Below are positions 1-16,600 of a stretch of DNA of 64,000 bases, in pieces. Source of the stretch: Lampris incognitus (Eukaryota; Chordata; Actinopteri; Lampriformes; Lampridae). Below the pieces are notes generated by a model that did no database searches, had not been told where the DNA came from, and saw nothing but the letters and a program-made list of their open reading frames with translations. Both the position numbers and the translations under genes were made by a program. Location: assembly GCF_029633865.1 (NCBI RefSeq), contig NC_079213.1:89701131-89765130 (forward strand), written 5' to 3'. Positions within the stretch are counted from its first letter, which is position 1, and each line of letters opens with the position of its first letter.

Positions 1-480
1 TAGATAGTTTTCTTCTATACAGGTCGAAATTTGTTGATACGCAACTCTTTTTTAGTACTTTAGAAACTAATGGAAGATTAGAGACTGGTCGATAGTTATT
101 AAGAGACCCTGGATCGAGACGCAGTGTCTTCAGTAGAGGTTTGACCACAGCTGTCTTCAAACTGCTGGGCACAGTTCCAGTATAAGTGATAAATTAACAA
201 TGTCTAGCATTATAGGTCACAGGAAAGGCCAGAGGTCTTTAAAAAGTTTTGCTGGTAAAGGGTCAAGTAAGCAAGTAGTTGGTTTAGAAGCTGACATGAG
301 TTTAGTCAAAGTATCAAGAGAGAGACTCTAAAAATCTGTAATAACAGGGTCTATCAGTGACTCATTGTATAGATATGAATTTGGTAAGACAGGGTCTGCA
401 GGAATAGCTGGAGTTGAAGAATAATTTTGTTTATGATCTCATCAACCTTATTGCAGAAAAAGTCTAGAAACTCATGAGCA
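1..480 (-). mobile_element. L2/CR1-like LINE reverse transcriptase fragment, antisense, decayed
   Basis: Read on the minus strand from about 480 down to 1, the sequence encodes pieces of a non-LTR retrotransposon reverse transcriptase: a segment like DPLPAKLFKDLWP, then VPSSLKTAVVKPLLK, then LNNYRPVSNLPLVSKVL. This is the N-terminal part of the RT domain as seen in fish L2/CR1-type LINEs. At least one in-frame stop and one frameshift separate the pieces, so it is dead. It is cut by the window edge on one side and abuts an RTE fragment on the other. It probably lies in an upstream intron of the phosphatase gene. Confidence 0.6.
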
Positions 481-504
481 GTGAATGGTGAGCAACTAAT
501 AGAT

Positions 505-1385
505 GGCTCACCATCACGGTTCTGAGCCCTTTCTTGTTTGCAATGGTTATGGACAGCTGGATGGACATGATCAGGCAGGAGTCTCCGTGAACTATGATGT
601 TTGTGGATGACACTGTGATCTGTAGTGAGAGTAGGGTGCAGGTTGAGGAGAGCCTGGAGAGGTGGAGGTATGCACTGGAAGTCAAGTCAAGTCAAGTCAA
701 TTTTATTTGTATAGCCCGATATCACAAATTATAAATTTGCCTCAAAGGGCTTTACAGCAACACAACACCCTGTCCTTAGACCATTGCATCAGATAAGGAA
801 CAACTCCCTAAAAAACTTCTTTAACAGAGAGAAAAAATAGGAAGAAATCTCAGCAAGAAGAACAGAGGAGGGATCTTTCTCCCAAGACGGACAACGTGCA
901 ATGGATGTTGTGTTTACACAATTTACAGAATACAACATTGAAAGAGAATAACAGAATTATAAAATTTATGAAGAATATGAGAAGAGGAATGAAAGTCAGT
1001 AGGAGCAGGATGGAATACATATGCGTGAATGAGAGGGGAGGACAGTGGAATGGTGAGGATGCAAGGAGTAGAGGTGACAAAGGCGTATGAGTTTAAACAC
1101 TTAGGGTCGACTGTCCAAAGTAATGATGAGTGCAGGCAGGGTGGAGTGGGTGGAGAAGAGTGTAAGGAGTGATTTGCGACAAAAGGGTACCAGCAAGAGT
1201 TAGAGGGAAGGTTTACAAGATGGTTGTGAGACCAGAGCTGGAGGTGGCTGAGTTGAAGATGTTAAGATTTTCATTGGGAGTGATAAAGAAGGACAGGATT
1301 AGGAACGAGTATATTAGAGGGGCAGCTCAGGTTGGATGGTTTGGAAACAAAGCAAGAGAGGCAAGATTGAGATGGCTTATTTTTA
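505..1385 (+). mobile_element. RTE-clade LINE fragment, 3' part of reverse transcriptase, interrupted
   Basis: The sequence matches, stretch by stretch, the better-preserved RTE copy at 24590-27508. It starts at the segment coding ALSPFLFAMV and the MMFADDIVIC-like catalytic motif (here MMFVDDTVIC, about 590-620). It resumes at about 976 with KVSRSRMEYICVNER and runs to LEVAELKMLRFSLGVIKKDRIRNEYIRG near 1320. Between about 676 and 975 it is split by a dispersed repeat. Multiple frameshifts and a deletion near 1080-1170 make it inactive. Confidence 0.7.
676..975 (+). repeat. Dispersed teleost repeat (TCAAGTCAATTTTATTTG head) inserted in RTE
   Basis: A tandem TCAAG run leads into a sequence with a TTTATTTGTATAGCC head, then text on clearing fields of purines, ending near 975. 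It separates two parts of an RTE reading frame that are contiguous in other copies, so it is an insertion. The same family is present in opposite orientation at about 19946-20122, inside another LINE. It has no coding capacity that I recognise. Confidence 0.6.
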
Positions 1386-1505
1386 CTGTTATTTGATCTT
1401 ACTCTTATTCCTGCCTTGTCTGGTTTTATCTGTTTTTTGTTTTTTTGTGAAGCACTTTGTAACATTGTTTTAGAAAGGTGCTATACAAATAAAATTATTA
1501 TTAGT
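1380..1505 (+). repeat. L2-like LINE/SINE 3' tail
   Basis: The stretch ends in GTGAAGCACTTTGTAAC, GGTGCTATACAAATAAA and an ATTATT-type tail. This is the typical 3' end of fish L2 elements and of the SINEs that borrow it. No reading frame is attached. Confidence 0.5.
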
Positions 1506-1628
1506 ATTAGTATCTTGCTCCATATAACACAAGGTATAACCACATTAGCTGTTGCGTGTTAAAATGTTGTAATATATTGTCAGAAGAAGCTTTGCTAACA
1601 TGATTTCATGTCTCTGTTGTGATTCCAG

Positions 1629-4976
<3,348 letters not shown>

Positions 4977-4989
4977 CCGCAATGACATG

Positions 4990-6189
<1,200 letters not shown>

Positions 6190-6696
6190 CCATGTAAAAC
6201 AGTTAAAATAAAACAGAGGCCAAATTTTTAAAACGCACAATTTTACCTGCTGACTCACTCAAACACATTCACACACTCATGTCTAATGAGAACATTTAGG
6301 GTTGGGTTCTATCTTGTTTAGTTTACAACCCCCAAGATAATTTTTAAATTAATCATTAACCTCTGGCATAATGCATTTCCCCCTTATCTCCTCAACCCAA
6401 CCCTAAAATTAGGCCTAACTGATATGATGCAATGTTAGGCGCTTTCCATGGAGGCCAAATGGAACATTTTCTCAGTTCACGTGGTTCTGCATAGTGATGT
6501 CAAAGCTACAAATTGATGTGTCCAACTGCTAAGAATGTATCCCTACTTTGGAAATTCCTCTGAATACTGTCAGATCAGGGAACTGAAACCTCGCAAATGG
6601 GATAATGTACCTTGAGCTTAAACAGGCCTCAACTGCCCTGACTAGATTAACTCTAGACAATAAACATTCTTGTCAGGCCTAAAACGACAGGTCCAA

Positions 6697-6770
<74 letters not shown>
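6697..6770. repeat. (CA)n microsatellite
   Basis: Uninterrupted CA units. The second repeat copy has a shorter version at about 21100-21134. Confidence 0.98.
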
Positions 6771-6774
<4 letters not shown>

Positions 6775-7690
6775 AAGGGGGGGGATACTTGAGCACTCAC
6801 AGCAGCTTTTTGCAAAATCATGAATTCTATGTTATCTGCAATATGTGAATATCAAATTTCACACTGTTTGCTGTATTGAGTAATTTGCTTTCTTGTCATA
6901 ATTGTTATTCAGCTTTTTCTGTGACTGTCAGGTTTCAAGTGGTGTGCTGGTTAAAGTTTACTCATTGCAAAAATGCACAACTAAGGCATGTGAAAATATC
7001 AGGCAGAACTCAAAGGAGGAAAATTGATTCCACCAAAATATCAAGGGAATTTCAAGATTGGCTTATCTTCCTGAGCCTGGAACAGTCCACCATCCTCTGA
7101 GATGGACCGAAAAGCCAATTAAGAGGAAACGCGAATCCAGCTCACTCACTTACCTGAGAGAATTACCAAACTGTCCATCTGAAACTGAAACATCCATTTT
7201 CTGGACCATGAAGCTTCATACTGCTGACACTTGGTGGGCCAAGAGTGTTTTCCATCCAACCAATCACTACACCAAGGGATTTCACAGATTGGTTCACCTT
7301 CAGCCAAAAAAGATCAGTTAAATCACATGGTGTATTGACTGGTTGGATGGAATACCTGCCCACATGGTTGCCTGTGTCAGTGCTTATCTACAGGTCCTTG
7401 TATCTACTTGCTGTTACTGAAAGGTTCTGACTTAGCTTAGTGCTGTCCTTACCATGAGTGCTCCTAGCTGTGTTGACGACTGCCCCTTATTCTGTATAAA
7501 ATTGAATTGTTCTGTAATGAAGGGCAAAATGTTGCATTCCTTTATGAATTGACACAGAACACTATTTGTTCTTTATTTCCCTACTTGAATAACAGAAATC
7601 AAAACAGCACAGTTAGCAGCTAGGAACCACAATGAAAGTCATAAACCATGACTAGAGTAAAGTTTTTTGCAAACAAATTAGAGGTTTGTT

Positions 7691-7800
<110 letters not shown>

Positions 7801-7920
7801 GTGCTTAAAAAGATGCTAATTGTACATGCCACGGTTAACTCTGAAGACTTACTTCTTGACCACTATGCAACTGAAATGACCTCTTCCCCTCCACAAGTCA
7901 TCCTGTGGGACCCTAATATA

Positions 7921-9550
7921 CAGTGCATCCGGAAAGTATTCACACCCCTTCACTTTCCCCACATTTTGTTATGTTACAGCCTTATCCCAAAATGGATTAC
8001 ATTCCTTTTTTTCTCTCATCAATCTACACACAATACCCAATAATGACAAAGTGAAAAAGGTTTTGTAGAAATTTTTGCAAATTTATTAAAAATAAAAAAC
8101 TGAAATATTGCATGTACATAAGTATTCACACCCTTTGCTATAACGCTCAAAATTGAGCTCAGGTTCATCCTGTTTCCACTGATCATCCTTGAGATGTTTC
8201 TACATCTTGATTGGAGTCCACCTGTAGTAAATTCAATTGATTGGACTTGATTTGGAAAGGCACACACCTGTCTATATAAGGTCCCACTGTTGACAGTGCA
8301 TGTCAAAGCAGAAACCAAGCCATGAAGTCAAAGGAATTGTCTGTGGACCTCCAAGACAGGATTGTATCGAGACACAGCTCTGGGGAAGGGTACAAAAATG
8401 TTCTACAGCTTTGAAGGTCCCAAAGAGCACAGTGGTCTTCATCATTCGTAAATGGAAGAAGTTTGGATCCACCAGGACTCTTCCTAGAGCTGGCCGCCCA
8501 GCCAAACTGAGCAATTGGGGGAGAAGGGCCTTGGTCAGGGAGGTGACCAAGAACCTGATGGTCACTCTGACAGAGCTCCAGCATTCCTCTGTGGAGATGG
8601 GAGAACCTTCCAGAAGGACAACCATCTCTGCAGCACTCCACCAGTCGGGCCTTTATGGTAGAGTGGCCAGACGGAAGCCTCTGCTCAGTAAAAAGCACAT
8701 GACAGCGCGCTTGGAGTTTGCCAGAAAGCACCTAAAGGACTCTCAGACCATGAGAAACAAGATTCTCTGGTCTGATGAAACCAAGATTGAACTCTTTGGC
8801 CTGAATGCCAAATTTCACGTCTGGAGGAAACCAGGCACCTCTCATCACCTTGCTAATACCAGCCCTACAGTGAAGCATGATGGTGGCAGCATCATGCTGT
8901 GGGGATGTTTTTCAGCGGCAGGAACTGGGAGACTAGTCAGGATCGAGGGAAAGATGAATGGAGCAAAGTACAGAGAGATCCTTGATGAAAACCTGCTCCA
9001 GAGCGATCAGGACCTCAGACTGGGGTGAAGGTTTACCTTTCAACATGACAACGACCCTAAGCACACAGCCAAGACAACGAAAGAGTGGCTTCGGGACAAG
9101 TCTGTGAATGTCCTTGAGTGGCCCAGACTTGAACCCCGTTAAACATCTCAGGAAAGACCTGAAAATAGCTGTGCCGCGACGCTCCCCATCTAACCTTACA
9201 GAACTTGAGAGGATCTGCAGAGAAGAATGGAAGAAATACCCCAAATATAGGTGTGCCAAGCTTGTAGTTTCATACCCAAGAAGACTTGATGCTGTAATCA
9301 CTGCCAAGGGTGCCTCAACCAAGTACTGAGTAAAGGGTGTGAATACTACTTATGTACATGCAATATTTCAGTTTTTTATTTTTAATAAATGTGCAAAAAT
9401 TTCTACAAAACCTTTTTCGCTTTGTCATTATGGGGTACTGTGTGTAGATTGATGAGAGAAAAAAAGGAATTTAATCCATTTTGGGATAAGGCTGTAACAT
9501 AACAAAATGTGGGGAAAGTGAAGGGGTGTGAATACTTTCCGGATGCACTG
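7921..9550 (+). mobile_element. Tc1-like DNA transposon, copy 1 (both ends present)
   Basis: The element starts CAGTGCATCCGGAAAGTATT at 7921 and ends with its inverse at 9550. The inverted repeats continue inward for roughly 200 bp, as in fish Tc1 elements. The left flank is the expected TA (7919-7920); the right flank reads CA, a likely decay of TA. It carries a broken transposase gene and is inserted in copy 1 of the long repeat, since copy 2 lacks it. Confidence 0.93.
8322..9329 (+). pseudogene. Tc1 transposase, inactivated
   Basis: This is the DDE cut-and-paste enzyme of the surrounding Tc1 element. The natural start [10 protein letters not shown] is at 8322. A frameshift near an A-run at about 8393 moves the frame, giving [11 protein letters not shown] and the DNA-binding HTH region, then [13 protein letters not shown] (first Asp), then [13 protein letters not shown] (second Asp, after an in-frame TGA at 9026-9028). 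Near 9120 about 10 bases are lost before PDLNP. In the segment after it, where an active enzyme has VEHLW, this copy reads VKHLR, so the catalytic Glu is Lys. All lesions are read directly from the sequence; the reference motif is family knowledge. Confidence 0.92.
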
Positions 9551-10966
9551 CATGTATACTCACATGACAGGTGCAGTAACCATAATATTTCAATTTCTCA
9601 AAGTTGGTGACCCTTGCTGTATTTTTCTCTGGGTCTTTTAAAAAATGTGGGCTACTGCTTTAAAAAGTTGCACAACCAATCACTCTGATGATAGCTTACA
9701 GCTGATCAGCGCTGATGACAAAGACATCAACCCATGCTGGAACCTCCAAGTCTCTGGTTCTCTTGAGCCTGTGTCATACACATTCCCGAGCTTAACCGCA
9801 TACAATTATAAACTCACACGTTGAACTGAGCCACAACTCGGCTGAACCTTTCCAAGTTGAGAGCCCAACCAGTCTTTGATGACGCCACCACACCTCACCA
9901 ACAGCCACTGGCTGTCCCAATCTAGTCTGCAAAGCAAACCTACAGGGTGGGCGACACCACAAGGTCAATTTGGCACAACAACGTCGACCCGGTCCAGATC
10001 ACCTCATCACTGCTGCTGCCAGACAGTCTGACCACTGGACATGAGGCGAACACAAAGTTCCAAAGTAAATTTGAAATTGGCATTGATGCTTAATTCAAGT
10101 ATTAATAGCAGTGAAAGAATAATTTCCTTTCTGTTCTCTACCTTCCCAGGTCCATGGAATTAAAATGGATTTATCCTCTAATTTTCAGTAATAGCCTTGT
10201 TGTAATTTGGTTCATTATTTGTAACCACGTGCCTTAATGTTGCCTTTATTGGCCATTTATCGCTTCAGTTTATCAATCCATTGTTTAATCATGTGTATTT
10301 TACTGATTTCTTAATTTCTTGATTTTACTTTTACGTCTTTCAGTGTTAGTTTATTTAGTTGCGTTGTGCCATGATTGTTTCAGCTATTTAGTTAATAAAT
10401 AACTAATTTCATTGTGGCAAGGTCTGCAAGAATGAGCACAGCCTTAAAATCCATCAAGACCGAATGAAATGCTTGGTGCAGGGGGAGCAGCACAGAGCAC
10501 AGGATCCACTCCTGGTGAGATGCAGGAGGAGCCCGGCCCGGAGACACCCCACAGAGCCCAGAACCTCCATGTGTGAAGCTGTCTGGCTCCCAGCAGATTA
10601 CTTCACCAGAATCAGATCAAGATGCTCCAGCAAGCCAGCACAGAGAGTTGCGCCAGTTTGACGAGGACACAGCCAGAATCATCAAATCAACAGCAAAGGA
10701 AGATGCAGACAGGTGGCTTCTAACGATGACAACCATCACTGTCAGTTTTGCAGCAGAGAGATTTGGTGTTGACGAGGGCAAGACCACCAGACCCAACTAC
10801 ACCATGAACCGAAGGGCAGACAAGATCCACCAATTGTGGCATGAGCTTCGGACTCTGGCAAGGCAGTCCAAGGTAGCAACTGAGGAGGAGAAACCACCAC
10901 TGGCTGAGCTTCATTACATCATCAAGAAGAAGCTCATGACCCTGCGCAGCGCATAATGGCACAGGA

Positions 10967-10967
<1 letters not shown>

Positions 10968-11026
<59 letters not shown>
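10968..11026. repeat. (GA)n microsatellite inside the LINE ORF
   Basis: About 29 GA units interrupt the LINE reading frame between ITLR-like and AKKHTVFIADPFGF segments. Confidence 0.95.
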
Positions 11027-11027
<1 letters not shown>

Positions 11028-11599
11028 AAGAAGCATACTGTGTTTATAGCTGATCCATTTGGATTCACAACGCAGCTGTTAGGGCAGAAGCAGAGTGGTT
11101 GTCTTGCCTGTTCTAAAGAAGAGGTAAAACATTTCCTGTACAACACTCTGAGTGGCCCTGATAGAGAGCAAGAGCTAGGGCCCCTCAGAGCTCTTTTGGA
11201 CATACCATCGCCCACAGTGGAGTTCAACACCAGAGAGCCCACCTGGAAGGAAGTCCAGGAGGTGATTACTGCAGGCAGAGCCAGCTCTGCTCCAGGACCC
11301 AGTGGAGTACCCTATAAGGTGTATAAGCGCTGCTGCCTCAGTATCCTCTGGAAGATTCTGTGGGTGATTTGGCGCAGGGGAACTGTAGCGGACCAATGGA
11401 GGCAGGCAGAGGGAGTCTAGATACCAAAGGAAGAGAACTCAAACAAGTTGGAGCAGTTCAGATCCATCTTGCTCCTAATTGTGGAGGGGAAGAGCTTCTT
11501 CAGTGTCCTATCGAGAAGGATGACAGACTTCCTCTGTAAGAATGCCTACATTGATAATTAAATACAGAAAGGTGGCATTCCCAGAGTTCCAGGGTCCCT

Positions 11600-11682
11600 A
11601 GAACACTGTCTATCTATCTAGCTCCCTAGCGCTAGATAGATAGCTAGATAGATAGACAGATATATAGATAGATAATTTTATT
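11600..11682. repeat. TAGA/TCTA-type microsatellite with inverted halves
   Basis: TCTATCTATC at about 11610 is followed by a run of GATAGATAGATAG units to 11675, giving a hairpin-capable tract. It lies where the LINE frame is lost. Confidence 0.9.
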
Positions 11683-12435
11683 AGCCACACGACCAAGGCT
11701 GGTGGAATTTGTTATCCAGCTGATTAGGGAGGCGCACGAAGGGAAGGGTGACCTAGTTGAGCTTTGGCTTGACCTTGCCAATGCATATGGCTCAATACCC
11801 CACAAACTGACTGAGATTACCCTGGACCAATACCATGTATCCAGTAAGATCAAGGACCTCATCCTGAACTACTACAGGAACTTCATGCTCAGATTCACTT
11901 CTGGGAACACAACATCAGACTGGAACCAGCTTAAGAAGGGGATTATAACTGGGTGTACCATCTCAGTTACACTCTTCACCCTCGTCATGAATATGGTGGT
12001 CAAGGCAGCTGAAACTGAGTGCAGAGACCCTCTGTCCAAGTTTGGCGTTCGGCAGCCCCCCATCAGAGCCTTTATGATGACCTCACTGTCACCACATCAT
12101 CAGTGCCTGGTGGTAGGTGGATCCTCCAGGGCCTGGAGAAGCTCATCTCTTGGGGCAAAGATTTTACAGTTTACAAGGTTTATGAAGGAACCCTGTCGAC
12201 AGTGGAGACCTTGGAGAGGAAGATCAGTGCCTACTTCTGGAGATGGCTGGGTCTGCTGCGCAGCCTTAGCAGTGCAGCACTGCATGGGAGGAGCAACAAT
12301 CTCCAGCTCCCTATCAGCAACCTCAATGAGGAGTTCAGGGTTTCTCGCACATGAGAGGCACTGCTCTATTGGGACTCCAAGGACTCTAGAGTGGCATCAG
12401 CAGGCATTATGATGTGGACAGACAGTAAATGGAGA

Positions 12436-13013
12436 TAGTCCATGGGCCAGAGCCCAAAATTTCCTATTTCGGTACACTCAAGGTGGCAAAACTTGCTTAT
12501 AATTTTTGAAAGGATCCATGTCTGTAGATGATATTTTGGTATGATAACCATTCCTGAGTGGGAGCTGTATCACAGTTATCAGCTCATGAAGTTAACCACC
12601 CCCTAAAGTAAATTGCATTTTAGACGCTGGTGCATATCCTGGTTTAGCCTCATGGTCAGGACATTTTTCAATGTTCTATAATATTGTCTTTGGTATCATT
12701 TTAAAGGGGACCTTCTTAGCTTTCATTCAAGCCCTGTTGTGGATATTTCTCACAAATATAGAGGTCACTTGAGCTCTTCAACCCGTCAATAACACACATC
12801 TTTCTGCAATGTTCGCCTAAACTATATACTTTCTTTTAGCCCTGTGGCATCTAGGAATATCAGGGACACAAAACACAAAAACTGGAATACTCACAGGACT
12901 GTAAAGATTCAGGAAATGTATAATATACCCATACTATTTCATTGTGTGAGGTGATTGTGAACCTTAAATTAGAAGGGCATTATTACTAAGAAACTAACTA
13001 GACCAAAGCCAGT
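12436..13013. repeat. Left terminal inverted repeat of the Academ-like element
   Basis: It is complementary to 18677-19223 along nearly its whole length. The left arm has about ten extra bases after the first 16 (GCCCAAAATTTCC against CGA on the right). It ends at ACCAAAGCCAGTTAG, where the right arm diverges. Confidence 0.93.
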
Positions 13014-13170
13014 TAGTCCATGGGTCAGACCAGATATCGATATCACCCAAGGTGACACAACTTCACTGGTGCCATTTTATTTGGTACACTAACAGAAGTA
13101 AAATAATACATGATAACCTTTCCAAATGAGCAGCTATTTCATTTTTCTTTCAGGAAACCTGTTTCTGTGC
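13014..13170. repeat. Second, internal copy of the transposon's left terminus
   Basis: At 13014 the sequence restarts with TAGTCCATGGGTCAGA (one mismatch to the true end at 12436). It continues with recognisable but diverged versions of the outer end (CCAAGGTGACACAACTTC against TCAAGGTGGCAAAACTTG; CATGATAACCTTTCC against TATGATAACCATTCC). The right side lacks a clear equivalent. Confidence 0.7.
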
Positions 13171-13693
13171 CTCTCACGATTGTGTATTTGCCCAGATTTT
13201 TACAAATATAGCATTTCAACACCCCTGGTACTGATTAGCCTAGCTTAAACTCTGGGACAGTTCTTAGTTGGCCAACAACCAAGGATAACCAGTACTGTGT
13301 ACTTCCATTCATTGTGCTAAGCTAGGCTAACGTGCAGCCAGATAGCTTTCTACTAAACACATGTAGAGGAAACTGGTATCTATCTTCTTGTCTCACTCTG
13401 GAGAAGATTGTAAGCTAATTTCCCATAATGTTAGCATGTTCTTTTAATGTATATGTTAATATGATTAGTTAAAGTGCCTACGAGGAACTTTCATCTTGTG
13501 TTGATTTTAGCGGCCTCATGTGGACAAAATACAGCTGTTGCATAGCAACTAGGTAATGTATCTATTTGTGGCTATGTAAGATAAATAATGGTAATATGAC
13601 GCTGGTGAAGCAAAGTAAACTTTGTTTTAGTGGTGTTCATACACCTAAGTTACATGTATTTGTTTGTATGTGGCAGGTGAAAACTGACTGAAT

Positions 13694-16600
13694 ATGGCCA
13701 CTGGTGAACAAGCAAGTTTTTACCCAATACCAAAGCGCCCACGGGTGGAGTGCATTATCCACTGTTCTGATGATACAGATAAGCTGGTTTCACTACAAAG
13801 TGTCGACTCATGGAGAACTCTGCTCAGGGCAGCTCAGATACGAAATCATGCACCAGTTTTGAAACTGGCAAAAGACATTCCTGAGGGACAGATTCCAGCA
13901 ATCTACTACCACAGAAAGTGTCGCAGTATCTTCCCTATGAAGCAAATTCTTGATGGCCTCCTTGCAAAAGAAAAGAAAAGTTGTGTCTCTGCTGAAGAGA
14001 AACAATCTAAGAGAGTAGCTCGACATGCTCCAAGTACATCTAGGACTTATGATGCAGAGTGCATATTTTGTCAGAAAAACAGCAAATATTCCAAGAGACA
14101 GAATACGAGAGAAGTACTGGTGCAGTGTCGAGAACTGTGAGCTGATACAAAGATCAGGAGTGAAGCCACAAAGAAAAGGGACAGCAGAATCCTTGCCATT
14201 GTGAGTAGAGACCTTGTAGCAGCTGAAGGGCACTACCACAGGTCATGCTATAGACTTTACACCAAAGAAGAGGTTTCCAAAGGAGAGGTTGCCAGCAATG
14301 AAGATGATGATGCTGTAGCCCAGTATGAAGCTGCTGTGAATAAGGCATACAATGAGCTGTTCCTCTTCATCAGGATGGAGCTTTTTGGCAATCCTCAAGT
14401 GATGAAAATGACTGATCTCTCTTCTAGACTGGTAGCTTCAATGAACTCCCAAGGCATTGCCCAAGTCAAGGAATCAACCAAGAAGCACATAAGGCGAAAC
14501 CTGGAGAGTGAGTTTGCTGGAGCCTTGCAGATATTCCCTGATGAGAAAGGAAAATTCCTCCTCTATCCCGATAACTTGTCCATGAGGGAACTTGCCAAAG
14601 AAAATCAGTCTCTCAAAAGGGAGCTGCAGACCCTGAAAAGTGTCAGTGCACAAGATGTTATAGCCAAAGCAGCCATCAAATTGAGAGCAGACATTAAAAG
14701 TCAAGATGTTCCTCAAACCTGGCCGCCTAAAGTCAAACCAGAAGCAGAATGTCCTACCATTCCAGAGTCGCTCATTATCTTCCTGTACTCTCTACTCACA
14801 GGCTCAAATGATCCGGATCATGCATCCCAGAGAGTGCAGTGCCTTCTGCAGTCATTTGGCCATGACATAGTATATGCAGTGACATGTGGAAATACCAAGC
14901 CTTCCAAGCACATTGTTCTGCCATTCAGTGTCAAATCGTTGACAGGAAATGTAGAGTTGATAAACATCCTCAACCGACTTGGTCACAGTGTGTCCTATTC
15001 ACAGATGGAAGAGATCAACACTGCCCTGTGTCTCCAGAAACTCTCATCATCAGGGAGTGGCATTGCCCTTCCAGCTAACATCCATCCTGGCATATTCACA
15101 ACTTTAGCCTGGGACAATATCGACCGTCTTGAAGAAACTGTCAGTGGTGAGGGAACATCTCACAGAGTCAATGGGATTGCTGTGCAAGCAAAGCCAGTCA
15201 ACCCACTTCCTGTCCAACCCATGCCCACTGTTCCCAAAACAAAGAAGAGAAGCATTGATGGACCCCCACCAATGTTACCAACTTACAATGCTGGACAACG
15301 GGTAGGGCCACCACAAAGCAAAAAGTCAGATGCCGATACTGCAGCCAATACTAAGCTTGCCAGAGAGAAAAACCTTCTTTGGGTCCTAGCACGCATGTCA
15401 CAACAAGAAGAACAGTCAGTCAGCAGCTGGGCAGGCTTCAACATCCTGAATAGAGGAGAGATGACGGTCATCCCCGACAATATAGGCTATCTGCCTACCA
15501 TCAATGCTCCAGCGACACAAATGTCTACTGTCAACGAGGTGCTTAACCAGTCACTGAGCATCATGCAGTGCTTAGGCCTGAGGAAGATTGTCTGTGTCTT
15601 TGACCAAGCCCTGTATGCGAAGGCTGTCGAGATCACATGGAAACACCATGACAAGTTCCATGATATCATCGTTAGGCTTGGGGTATTCCACACCATCTGC
15701 ACACTGCTGGCAATAATAGGAAAGCGTTTCCAAGATGCTGGACTCAAATACCTCTGCATTGAGTCTGGCATGATTGCAGAAGGCTCAATTGCTGGTGTTA
15801 TGGATGGCCGCAAGTACAACAGGGCAGTGCGACTACACAAGCTCCTGTATGAGGCTCTCATGCGACTGACCTTGAATGGTTTCCTGTCCTGGTTGGAAGA
15901 AACTCACAGGAATGACATGGTTCACCTGAATGAGACACTGAAGACCATTGACAGCCTTGGGAAAGAAGTCTCACAACATGCTTTGAAGGAGGTCCTCGAG
16001 AACAGCTCTTGTACACGCATCATGGATCTATTTGAAGTCTACCGTGAGTTCCTTAGAGGTGGAAACGGCAGCCTCTCGAACTTCTGGATGTCCTATTTGG
16101 ACATGGTTGAAATCTTGTTGGGGTTCATCCGAGCATCCAGAGAGGGAGACTGGATGCTACACTTGGCTAGCATTCGAGCAATGATCCCATGGTGCTTTGC
16201 TTATGACAGGATGAATTATGCACGCTACCTCCCCTACTACTACGCCCAGATGTCTGAGCTGCCCATCACACACCCAGATGTGTACACAGAATTCATGGAA
16301 GGAGGCTTCTCAGTCCAACTGGGCTCCAACAATCCCTTTGGCCAAATCCCTGTTGACCAAGCTATAGAAGAACGGTGAACAAAGACACCCAAACAGCTGG
16401 AGGGACAAAGGGATTCAGCTTGAAGCCAGGAGCTGTGACCAAATATTATCTCACAGCTGAGTATAGAAGCATGTACCTCAGACAGCTGAGAGACCTGACA
16501 GGTCAAGGCAGGTGCAAATGGTCTCATCCAGATCTACAGAGTCCAAGGATCAAGAGAGATGAAGCAGATGTCCAGTCTCTCATGGACCTTATGGAGAATA

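Larger units (their letters stand above)
10436..12435 (+). mobile_element. REL-endonuclease LINE (R2/R4-like), 5' part with reverse transcriptase
   Basis: This is the first half of one LINE, separated from its 3' half (19224-20585) by a DNA transposon. The readable pieces are an N-terminal region (10573-10956, DEDTARIIKSTAKEDADRW), a GRASSAPGPSGVPYKV motif (about 11275), VADQWRQAEGV, FRSI-LL, and then 11702-12412 with LWLDLANAYGSIPHKL and ITGCTISVTLFTLVMNMVVKAAE. The RT catalytic motif, FMDD in relatives, is broken by loss of one base at about 12072 (TTTATG followed by ATGACC). A (GA)n run and a TAGA-type run have expanded inside the ORF. The type of element follows from the C-terminal endonuclease motifs in the other half. 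Confidence 0.8.

Noticed and set aside
10934..11242. Antisense ORF with a long Leu-Ser repeat
   Set aside because: The Leu-Ser part is the (GA)n run read backwards; the sense strand is a recognisable LINE.
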